Below are positions 17,991 to 26,164 of a stretch of 64,000 bases of DNA, piece after piece; the stretch's first letter is position 1, and each line of letters opens with the position of its first letter. Position numbers and translations under genes: made by a program. The stretch is from the NCBI RefSeq assembly GCF_026262505.1, contig NC_067205.1:6758001-6822000 (forward strand), given 5' to 3'. The notes beneath the pieces were generated by a model that saw only the letters and a list, made by a program, of their open reading frames with translations, was not told the DNA's origin and did not search any database. The stretch is from Trichomonas vaginalis G3 (lineage: Eukaryota > Parabasalia > Trichomonadida > Trichomonadidae).

Positions 17991-18371
17991 AAAATCTTAC
18001 ATAGTGTAAACAAGAAAGGTGAATTTGTTCTAAAGTTCTGTTTCTGGGAATATGACAAGAACCATAAAACATTAAGCAGAGCAGTCTTAAAATTTGTCAA
18101 TGACAGACTTGTTGACAGAGATGACGCCTCTTGGAGAGATGAAGTCCAACAAAACTTCTTAGAATGCAAAGAAGACACATGCGCTGTTCTTGAAAATGAA
18201 ATAGAAAACAGAATAGAAGAGCTATTAAATGACAAAGCACTTTTACAAAAATATGGTTCTGAGAAGTTTGACATAACTCCACCAGAAAAGAAGAAGAGAG
18301 AAAGGAAAGAAAAGAAAGTAGAAGAAGAGAAGAAAGAACCAGAGCCAGAGAAAAAGAAATTTGACATGTAA
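17925..18371 (+). CDS. Unknown Polinton protein, 148 residues, basic tail
   Basis: Residues 1-105 appear folded (FVLKFCFWEYDKNHKTLSRA; LENEIENRIEELLNDKALLQ helix). Residues 115-148 are alternating Lys/Glu/Pro. No family is recognised. The gene lies divergently over the ATPase start and converges on 18388-18807 with only 16 bases between. Confidence 0.6.
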   Translation: MSSDFAIYIRDKLFDSKTSVDHKILHSVNKKGEFVLKFCFWEYDKNHKTLSRAVLKFVNDRLVDRDDASWRDEVQQNFLECKEDTCAVLENEIENRIEELLNDKALLQKYGSEKFDITPPEKKKRERKEKKVEEEKKEPEPEKKKFDM

Positions 18372-18387
18372 AAATAAAATTTTATTT

Positions 18388-18807
18388 TTAGAACATTTCT
18401 GGGTCAATGTCAATGTTCTCTTCCTCTTTAGGAGCAAACACTGGCTTAGACTCTAAAATCTTTTTACCCAATTTACCTTGAACTTCAACTATCTTAGACT
18501 CATAATATTCATAGTCGTCTGCTTTCTTTGGTTCATAAGGTATAACAAGTTTGTATGCTTTGCCTTCTTTAAGGTTTGAAAACCTTCTGTCAAAACTTTC
18601 TTTGACTGTTAACAAACCTTCTATGTCTAAGTCTTCAAATTTCGCACCATTTTTAGTCACAATAGCAAACTTAACTGGTTCGATGTTCCAAACTTTGTCA
18701 AATGTAGACTTTTCAAAATGGTAGAAGTAAACATTCAAATATGTGAATGGGTCTAGTTCTTCTTTAAGTCCTGACATGTACTTGTTGACTGAGATGAATT
18801 TCGTCAT
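18388..18807 (-). CDS. Unknown Polinton protein, 139 residues
   Basis: A compact alpha/beta-like protein (NVYFYHFEKSTFDKVWNIEP; KAYKLVIPYEPKKADDYEYY) with an acidic C terminus (EENIDIDPEMF). The acidic tail and small size would fit a single-stranded-DNA-binding protein, but no motif proves it. Its promoter and first codons are part of the 81-bp segment duplicated on both sides of the hairpin insert. Confidence 0.6.
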   Translation of the reverse strand: MTKFISVNKYMSGLKEELDPFTYLNVYFYHFEKSTFDKVWNIEPVKFAIVTKNGAKFEDLDIEGLLTVKESFDRRFSNLKEGKAYKLVIPYEPKKADDYEYYESKIVEVQGKLGKKILESKPVFAPKEEENIDIDPEMF

Positions 18808-18868
18808 CTTTTCTATCGGATAAAAAAAATATTTTTTTTTAAAAACGTTTTAAAATGGTATGCCATAT
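18788..18868 (+). repeat. 81-bp direct repeat, left copy
   Basis: Starts ACTGAGATGAATTTCGTCAT and ends GTATGCCATAT. Identical to 20842-20922. Confidence 0.9.
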
Positions 18869-19175
18869 GAAACAATAAGAATTACCGAAAAAGTGACAAA
18901 ACATCAAAAACAGGGAGGGGGTCTCAATTTTTATTACTTATATTATTTTACAATATTTATATAAATACTCTTTATAATATATTTTACTATAAAATTATAC
19001 CTCAAATTCAAATATTTAAAATATTATTTACATAATTATCTCAAAATTATATTTTTATATATTATTTTTCATATGTATAAATCATATAATCTATATCTAT
19101 GCAAATCTCATCTAAAATTTTTTGAAACAAACCGCTACCATTTTATAATGGTCCATCTTAAATTCATCATAAATT

Positions 19176-19720
19176 CTGGTACATGTTAGTACCAGAGTCT
19201 TCAAATCTCAAACACTCTGGTACCAACATGTACCAGACGCGAGTTTCCAATGCCCTCGTACGATTTTCTATTAAGATCTTCTTGAATGAGAAGGTCTTCA
19301 TAGAAACTCGTACGAGGGCTTCTCTTTTAAATACTCTGGTACCTGCTGGTATCAGAGTCGACTTTACAGCCCTTTCCCCAATTTTGAAGCTGGGGAAAGT
19401 TTTCAAGCAATGAAAGGGAAGCTCTCGCTATGAGGTGAAAATCTAGAATTTTTACCTCATAGCGAGTAATCCTTTGTTAATTGCTTGAAAACTTTCTTCA
19501 AATTATCAAAATTTCGAGGAAAGTTTCCTTGCTTCAAAGTAGAGATGGAGCCCTTTGAGCCACTGCATATAGGTCAGTGACTCAAAATACTCCATCTCTA
19601 CTAGAAATCGCCAAAATTTGGGTCGCAATCTTTGAAATGCGACGCAAGTTTTGGCAATTTCGCGAGGGACTTGCTCCATTTGGTGCATAGATTCACACTC
19701 TATGCACCAGATGGAACAAT
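19176..19720. repeat. Run of diverse long hairpins
   Basis: Consecutive inverted repeats, each with its own sequence. The clearest are 19176-19235 (CTGGTACATG.../...CATGTACCAG), 19252-19319 (GCCCTCGTACGA.../...TCGTACGAGGGC), 19421-19467 (CTCGCTATGAGGT.../...ACCTCATAGCGAG), 19539-19601 (GTAGAGATGGAG.../...CTCCATCTCTAC) and 19604-19661 (GAAATCGCCAAAA.../...TTTTGGCAATTTC). Some stems carry mismatches. There are no coding frames. Confidence 0.85.
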
Positions 19721-19726
19721 TCTTTC

Positions 19727-20181
19727 GCTGACAGCGGGAAACTTTGTCTGAATAGTTTAACATTCAGACAAAGTTTTCCGCTGTCAGAGAGGGAATGGAA
19801 GGGTAAGAGGTATATATTCATAATGTATACCTCTTACTCTTCCATTCCCTCAAGAAAGTTCAAAAACTTGGGTGCAATCAGAACTGATTGCACCCAAGTT
19901 TTTGAACTTTATATAAGGAATTGTTGGCTATGATGTACTGATCATGAATCAGTACATCATAGCCAACAATTCCTTCGCAAACAGTGGGAAACTTTGTCTG
20001 AATAGTTTAACATTCAGACAAAGTTTCCCGCTGTCAGGGAGGGAATTAGAGGGTGGGAGATATATAGATAGACTATAAATCTCTCACCCTTTAATTCCCT
20101 CAAGAAAGTTCAAAAACTTGGGTGCAATCAGTTCTGATTGCACCCAAGTTTTTGAATTTTGTATAAGGAATTGTTGGCTAT
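19727..20181. repeat. Tandem four-hairpin units (period 250 bp)
   Basis: Order D-A-B-C-D-A-B-(C). D: GCGGGAAACTTTGTCTGAAT with its inverse. A: GAGGGAATGGAAGGGTAAGA with its inverse. B: TTCAAAAACTTGGGTGCAAT with its inverse. C: GGAATTGTTGGCTATGATGT with its inverse. A1 starts at 19789 and A2 at 20039, a 250-bp period. The last C is cut after its first arm, where a truncated frame begins. Confidence 0.88.
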
Positions 20182-20728
20182 GATGTGGATAGCCGCTGCC
20201 AGACCAAATGAATTAACCGTTGTGAATAACGTTTCTGAATCTTTATTTAAAAAGATAAAATATCACGATTTTGGCTGCGTTAAAAATCAAAGAATTGATG
20301 TTTTTGTCAAAAATCTTTTAGAAGAAGTTGCACCCAATTACTTTTATCGTATTAAAAACGATTTACTTCAAACAGGTTTTATTCCTTCAATTAGAATTCG
20401 CGAGCCTCGATTGACAGATTATAAAACAAAATTGAAAAGAGAAGTTCAATCACGTTTATACCAAGTATTAAATTTTGTTCAGAATCAAGAAGCCAATTTG
20501 AATCCATTAAGATTTTTATTGGAAAATGCTGAAGAAAAACTTTCTCAAATAAATGAGAAGATACAAAATTCAATTACATATTTAAGATCGTTTGAAATTC
20601 CAAATGAATTGTTAGATACGTATATGTTAGAAATTAATGAATTTTGTTATAATTCTCCAGATTATATTTTAGAACATTTCGAAGAATTTTTAGAGGATTT
20701 CAAAGAAAAGAATAATTTAATAGACTAA
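20180..20728 (+). pseudogene. Truncated unknown frame in the hairpin insert
   Basis: About 180 codons opening out of the cut C hairpin, with no convincing own start. The body is helical and charged (VFVKNLLEEVAPNYFYRIKN; LENAEEKLSQINEKIQNSIT) and ends in an acidic stretch. No family is recognised. It could be the 3' part of a gene belonging to the hairpin element, cut when the hairpin unit joined it. Confidence 0.4.
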
Positions 20729-20841
20729 AAAATTTATTATTTTTATTTATTGTGAATTTTAAATTGTCACTTTTTAAGTGTTACTCCCTATTGAAAGTGT
20801 CACTTTTTGGGTGTCACTTTTTCGGAAATTCTTATATACTC

Positions 20842-20922
20842 ACTGAGATGAATTTCGTCATCTTTTCTATCGGATAAAAAAAATATTTTTTTTTAAAAAC
20901 GTTTTAAAATGGTATGCCATAT
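20842..20922 (+). repeat. 81-bp direct repeat, right copy
   Basis: Identical to 18788-18868. Here it runs on into the end of the HNH gene, as expected for the original uninterrupted sequence. Confidence 0.9.
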
Positions 20923-21488
20923 AGCTTCTTGAATTTGTTAAGAAGTATTGGAACGTGTTTTCCATCTGTATCTCTAGTGCTTACATAAGCATAGCCTGCC
21001 TTAGTAAAATATACTTGTAATTTTCTATAGTTTACGCCGGTATAAAAGTAGAAAGAGTCTTGTTCTTCGCTATAGTAGTAAAACTCAAACGTATGCTTAC
21101 CATAGTCTGTAATTTCAATTGTTTCATCTTCTAGTTCGTCGACAAATTCGAATACTATATCTCCAAATTTGCCTTTGTTCTTATTGTTTTCAGAACGAGT
21201 AACCCAACGTAAATTTTCAAGTCTATTGTCATTTCTTATATGGTTTATATGGTCTACAAAAGGTAAATTGTTAGAGTTCGGTATAAAATGAGTTGCAATG
21301 ACAACATGTTTTAAATAGTTTTTCCCACCCATCTTCATCATAGCATATCCGTCATTTCCCTCCCATCCGCTTAAAACTCTTTTTGTCTCTTTGTTTCTGA
21401 CTTCAAATGACTCACAACAGTGAATTTCATATTTCTCATCTAACAAACAAGTTTCCCAACGGTCCTTTCCAACAAACTCAGCGTACAT
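20904..21488 (-). CDS. HNH endonuclease, 194 residues (copy 2)
   Basis: The same protein as 11376-11960 with roughly ten residue differences, in inverse orientation. The HNH core (FVDHINHIRNDNRLENLRWV) is present. It lies between the duplicated 81-bp segment and the helicase region. Leader: AAATATTTTTTTATTTTATT before the ATG, as for copy 1. Two near-identical intact copies plus a remnant in one element indicate recent cassette movement. Confidence 0.85.
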   Translation of the reverse strand: MYAEFVGKDRWETCLLDEKYEIHCCESFEVRNKETKRVLSGWEGNDGYAMMKMGGKNYLKHVVIATHFIPNSNNLPFVDHINHIRNDNRLENLRWVTRSENNKNKGKFGDIVFEFVDELEDETIEITDYGKHTFEFYYYSEEQDSFYFYTGVNYRKLQVYFTKAGYAYVSTRDTDGKHVPILLNKFKKLYGIPF

Positions 21489-21524
21489 TTCAAATAAAAT
21501 AAAAAAATATTTTTTTTTTAAAAT

Positions 21525-22759
21525 TTACTCAGAAAAATTTTTCTTTGTATATACACCATTCTGTACGTCTAAAAGATTTTTGACATTTGCCAAGAATGTT
21601 CGTTTAGACGCTGCCATATAACCATACTCTTGACAATACTGTTTATACGAATCGTACAATGACCTTTCATCTAAACACTCAAAGTTAGTCTCATCTATAA
21701 ACAGTTCATATACACTCTTGTTTGCTTCTAACAATGTTTGTCTCTCTTCGGTATGTGGAATTTGTCTTGGATTGAACTTAGAAATATCTAATGTCATGAA
21801 ATATGAGAAACAAGTGGTTGTAAAAGTTAGGTGTCAAAGTTTCTGCTAAGTCGTCAAAATATTCTGTATCTTGCATATGAGCTTCTGACGTTCTGACAAC
21901 TACATATCTTCTGTCAGAACTTTCTAACTTCATCGGAACGGCGTTGTTTGAAACCATGATGAAATTTGCAACATTTTCACAAACTCTTTGGTCTTTATAT
22001 TTTCTTTCAACAACTCCAACTTTGTCTGTTATAAGACTCTTCAAAGCATCTGAGTTCAAAACTTTTGTTGTATCTATACTTTGAAGTTCGTTACATACTA
22101 TAAGTTTCATATTCTCTATTGAAGAGTTAAATTTACCGCAGATGTTTTCTAAGTTTGTCATATTCGGGTTCGAATAGCCCTCTAAAGTTTGCATAAGATA
22201 TCTGTAAAGAAAGTGTTCTTACCAGTTCCTTGTTTTCCAATTACAATGAGAGCAGTTTCATTTTTAGCACTTGGATGTTGTAAGATGTTTGCAAACCAAC
22301 ATAAGATATACTCATAGACTCTTTCGTTTCATTGCATATAATTTCTTTGACATGGTCTAACCAAGCTTCTATAACATTTTCTTTCCATTCTACTTGTTCG
22401 TATTTATATCCAGTGAAGATAGAATAGAAGTTTGGAGAAGGTGTATAGAACTTTATACCACGAACTGAAAAATCTTCTAACTTTGACAATAAGATATCCC
22501 AAGCATCTAACATCTTCATACCAACTTGTACGACTTTTATTTTCTTAAGTTTCTGTTTACATTCTTGTTCTGAAACTATTGTCGCTTTAGGTTTGTTAAA
22601 GACTACATCCCATTCTTTCATGACATAACATTCTGGGGCAGAGTCGACATAAATGACTAAACGTTTCAAATTCTCGACTGCTTTGTTATAGTCTCGAAAT
22701 GGACACATATTTCTGAACGCTTGGAAGTCATAAAAATCTGAAACGTCTATTCTGTACAT
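21525..22759 (-). pseudogene. SF3 (D5-like) helicase region, broken
   Basis: Minus-strand region with the hallmarks of a D5-type superfamily 3 helicase: a Walker A segment GKQGTGKN near 22215, LIVCNELQSIDT as the Walker B type, and FIMVSNNAVPMKLESSDRRY as the sensor/motif C type. A C-terminal winged-helix-like part follows (LYDSYKQYCQEYGYMAASKR). In Polintons and large DNA viruses such proteins unwind the element's DNA during replication. Broken, with about two breaks. It is preceded by a T-rich signal. Confidence 0.7.
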
Positions 22760-22791
22760 TTTTTTATAAAAATAAAAAAAAAATATTTTTT

Positions 22792-23614
22792 TTATTCTTG
22801 AGCTATTTGTTGTTCTTGAGCTATTTGTTGTTCTTGAGCTATTTGTTGCATTTGTTGTTCTTGAGCTATTTGTTGTTGAAGTTGTTCTTGTAGTACAATA
22901 CTTTCACCAGTTGCATCTTCCAATTCGAAACTTTCTGCCGTCATTGACAAATACATAGGACATAAAAGTTTTACAGGAACAAAGTTTGCGTCAACTAAGG
23001 TTAAGTTTATGTTTGCCAAAGTGTTTGAGTTCACTAAAGCTGAAAACTCTGCATTCGAATGAACAATAGGCAAACCAGCAGAGAAAGTGTTGTTTATACG
23101 CATGAGTATCTTTTGGTCATAGTAGTTTCTGTCGACATTCGAATAGCACTTTGAACCTAAGTTTGAAACAATATATAAGATTGGTGTACTTAAAGTCAAT
23201 GGAACAGACATTCCTTGTATGACACCTTTTCCTGTTATAGGAAACTGTTGGTAGTAAAAACCAGATATAAGTTTTGTATTATCTCATATCGTTTATACTA
23301 AACTCAGTCGGACATCCAAACATAATGAAACCTGCTCTAGTTGCAGCACATGTTACATCCGTCCTTAAAGTATTAAATAAGTCAACAAAACCTGTTGGTG
23401 GTATATCTGAGTAAGTATCTTCAAAGGAGTATTTTTTACCATTCACAACAACAAAGTCTTCTGGTGTCAAAAGAGCAAAACAGGCTTTAGTCGTCATCGT
23501 GTTTAAGGTCAGTTTACAATATCGTCCTTGAGGACTTTGTAAGTTTGTTGTTATAGAATTATATGACTCAGGGTTTTTAGTCGTAATAGTATAAACCACT
23601 ATGTCTTCTGCCAT
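22792..23614 (-). pseudogene. Minor capsid (penton-like) protein region, broken
   Basis: It lies directly downstream of the major capsid neighbourhood and on the same strand. The readable parts are beta-rich (VVYTITTKNPESYNSITTNL; LYIVSNLGSKCYSNVDRNYY), as expected for the single-jelly-roll penton of Polintons. The end is a run of QEQQIA repeats. Family assignment rests on position and composition, not on a diagnostic motif. Broken, about one break. Confidence 0.45.
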
Positions 23615-23620
23615 TTTTAC

Positions 23621-24202
23621 TTAGCAAGTAAATTTTAATGAAATGTTGTGGTCGTCAAATATTTTTATGACGTCTGGGAAACTATATTTTAAGTTCAACG
23701 TTTCACCTCCTTTCATAACGTATATCTTGTCAATGACATTATATGAAACACCACAGCAAGCAATGTCGGGTTCTATTTCTTTGATGTTTATATCGTCTGC
23801 CTCTGTCAAAAGTTTCAATAGTTCTTTCAAAATTTCATGAGGTGCGATGACATATGAGTTCACTTTTACAGGGTTGTGCTCAACCAAGTTTAACATTATA
23901 CCCAAAGCTTGACAAATCTTCTCCTGAGTTTTAAGTTTGTCTTTCAGTTGCTTGTAGTCGTTTCGAATATCTGCAACAGAACTTAAGTCTCTGCTAACTT
24001 CAGGATATGTTGGTTGTTCTTTTACAGGAACTATTGTTATACCATCTTCGTCTTCGTATGGTTTCCCCACTTCAACATCTCTGTCTTTGACATTGACAAC
24101 AACACTTTGACTGTTTGTTTGAGTTGGTGAATTTAACTTCACATCTGCCATCGCCATTAAACCTTTTGAAACACTTACGCTTCTATTTTTCGGAAATGAC
24201 AT
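23621..24202 (-). CDS. Unknown Polinton protein, 193 residues
   Basis: Residues 1-65 are polar and disordered-looking, with VVVNVKDRDVEVGKPYEDED. Residues 75-110 are helical (IRNDYKQLKDKLKTQEKICQ). The rest is a mixed domain ending in the beta-rich LKYSFPDVIKIFDDHNISLK. The start at 24202 follows CATATTTTTATTCTCAGTAA, which it shares in mirror form with the divergent gene at 24221. No family recognised. Confidence 0.6.
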   Translation of the reverse strand: MSFPKNRSVSVSKGLMAMADVKLNSPTQTNSQSVVVNVKDRDVEVGKPYEDEDGITIVPVKEQPTYPEVSRDLSSVADIRNDYKQLKDKLKTQEKICQALGIMLNLVEHNPVKVNSYVIAPHEILKELLKLLTEADDINIKEIEPDIACCGVSYNVIDKIYVMKGGETLNLKYSFPDVIKIFDDHNISLKFTC

Positions 24203-24220
24203 TTTACTGAGAATAAAAAT
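24203..24220. promoter_or_regulatory. 18-base divergent start region
   Basis: Only 18 bases (TTTACTGAGAATAAAAAT) separate two ATGs on opposite strands. The minus-strand gene has the ATTTTTAT signal here. This sets a limit of under 20 bases on the core promoter plus leader. Confidence 0.5.
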
Positions 24221-24567
24221 ATGGACGTATTTGAGTATCTCTTCGAATTGAAGCAGAACAAAGTTTACACACACAAACAATACAAGTTCATTGACAGAGT
24301 AGTTCTTTACACAAACAATGGAAAATGTTATAGAATAGCAGTCTTTGCTGAACCAAAATATTTTCATAAGCAAAGAAGTTGGTATAACCGAGATGGTGAA
24401 AGTTCTTGAAGCAGACAAAAATATAACAACAAAACTGACCGATATTTCTAAAGGAAAGTTTTTAATACAATATTATATCAAAACTGGCGTACTGTCAATA
24501 TTTGACGGAGAGAAGTCAGTTCAAGAACAACTTACTGACCTGCTGCCAAATCTGCTCGATGGAAGCT
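24221..24567 (+). pseudogene. Broken unknown gene beside the capsid region
   Basis: Begins MDVFEYLFELKQNKVYTHKQ after the divergent start region. The readable later part includes KVLEADKNITTKLTDISKGK. It runs up to the end of the capsid region. Broken, about one break. Function unknown. Confidence 0.4.
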
Positions 24568-24571
24568 GTCG

Positions 24572-26132
24572 TTATGCCAATCTGAGGAGCCCAGCAGGTT
24601 TCATCGAACGAATCTTCAAAAGAGCATCTTCCGTGAAAAGTGCTATTGGTTTTGTAAACTTCTTTGCTTTCAATTCATCTGGACCGTCTCTGTCACCAGT
24701 ATATTGTATTTGAACTGTACCAACAGTTGAAATACCACCCATAAAGTCTTCTGAGTCAGCAAATGGAATGCCAAGCCAAAAGTTTGAACGGTCTCCATTT
24801 GTATATTGAGTGTTTTGAGCTCTGTATGGGTCCATACTTTCACATATGGCATAATAGAACTTTGCATTTCAGGGTTAATGGTTGTTGTGAAGTTGTTGTT
24901 AAAGTTCATAGCATCTAATGTCAAGTTGTATGACCTCATATCCTCAACTGTAGAATATTCTTCTCTTGGATAGTATTTGCCATCTATGTTTATATGATAT
25001 TTAATACCGGGGTTGTAGAAACAAGAATAGTCATTTATAGTTCGTCTGAACAGTACAAACATAGTATCTGCATGTTTCATTGCAGTTGTTAAGGCAATAT
25101 CTGTTCTTGCACCTGGGTCAGCACTTTGGTTTCCAACTTCACCTGCAAAGTCTTTGACAGATATTTGGTGTATAGGGAACATAAGTGGAACTGCAATATA
25201 TTTGGCAGCTAAAGCATTTGAAATATCTGGGTCCAACATATAGACTGCAAGTCTGCTTTCTATTCTCTTGCATTCAAATTTTTGCATGTGAACTTAACTG
25301 GGTCCCAAGCAGTTCCAGCAGCATTGAAGTAGTAGTTTACTTCAGTGTTGAGGTTTGAGAAACCAAAGTCTAAGTCAACTTTGTCTTTGCAAAAGTCACA
25401 GAACTTGGCTCCACCAGTTCCAGCTACAGTAAGAGTGAATGGGTCTTGTGTTGGTGCAATGACTAAGTTATTTTTGCTTGGAGTAAGTTCGATAGAAATT
25501 TTTCCTGCCCAGTTTGGCAAGTATCTTAAAAACCTGAAGATGAGGAAAGATGACAAAGGAACTCTAAGTTTCAATTTTACTTTGGTTACTGCTGCTGCAG
25601 TTTGTCCAGAAAGGTTAACATAAACTCCTGGAACGTTAGGGTCAAGTCTTCTTATTTTCTCAATAGTTGCATACTGGTCTGTTTGTTCTCTAGCTTGTGG
25701 TTGTACTGAGTTTCTTAAAGCGAACCATTCATAGTTTGCCCATGTTACTGTTTGAACTAAGTCAGAGTTAGAATATATCTTATATCCCATGAAAACTTCT
25801 GGAGCATATTGGTATCCGACATAGAAAATTCCATTGCAACCTTTCTTGTCAGACAACTTGGCAGAAGGTTTTATTTCAATGTCTTGTTCCACGTATAAGA
25901 AAGAGTTGTCAATAGAAATTATATGAAACCTGTCGCAAGCAATATCTACTGTTGTTGAAGAACCTTCTCCAAACTCACCTACGTTTCCATAAGAAACAGC
26001 AGTTGTATATTCGTAAGTTCCAGGAACTATTTCTGACCTTCTAATGGCATTGTCGCATTCGTTATACCATTCGGAAACATTTCCATTCATAGCATCCAAA
26101 ACTGTTGGCGTTATATTCTGAGCGGCGTACAT
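24572..26132 (-). pseudogene. Major capsid protein region of Polinton 1 (double jelly-roll type), broken
   Basis: Minus-strand region of the size and place of the Polinton major capsid gene. Readable parts are strongly beta-rich, e.g. FGEGSSTTVDIACDRFHIIS and VTKVKLKLRVPLSSFLIFRF. The latter aligns in kind with SFDFKLRLRIPVRRF in the capsid region of Polinton 2. A leader with ATATTTTTACTCATATGAA precedes ATG 26132. Broken, about two breaks. The family call rests on length, position beside the penton-like region and this shared motif. Confidence 0.6.
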
Positions 26133-26164
26133 TTCATATGAGTAAAAATATAGAATAGTTGGAT

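Larger units (their letters stand above)
18869..20841. mobile_element. 2-kb hairpin-array insert in Polinton 1
   Basis: Bounded inside by short inverted ends containing CCGAAAAAGTGACA (left near 18885, right near 20812-20825). The insert has at least sixteen successive long inverted repeats between 19176 and 20181, a truncated frame at 20180-20728, and three TGTCACTTTT words at its right end. The 81-bp flanking repeats replace a usual short target duplication. No transposase is recognised, and its base composition and content differ from the surrounding Polinton. Confidence 0.7.

Noticed and set aside
17925-18371. Adenain-type cysteine protease of Polintons
   Set aside because: I looked for the His...Asp/Asn...Cys pattern in this and other unknown genes of Polinton 1 and could not support it.
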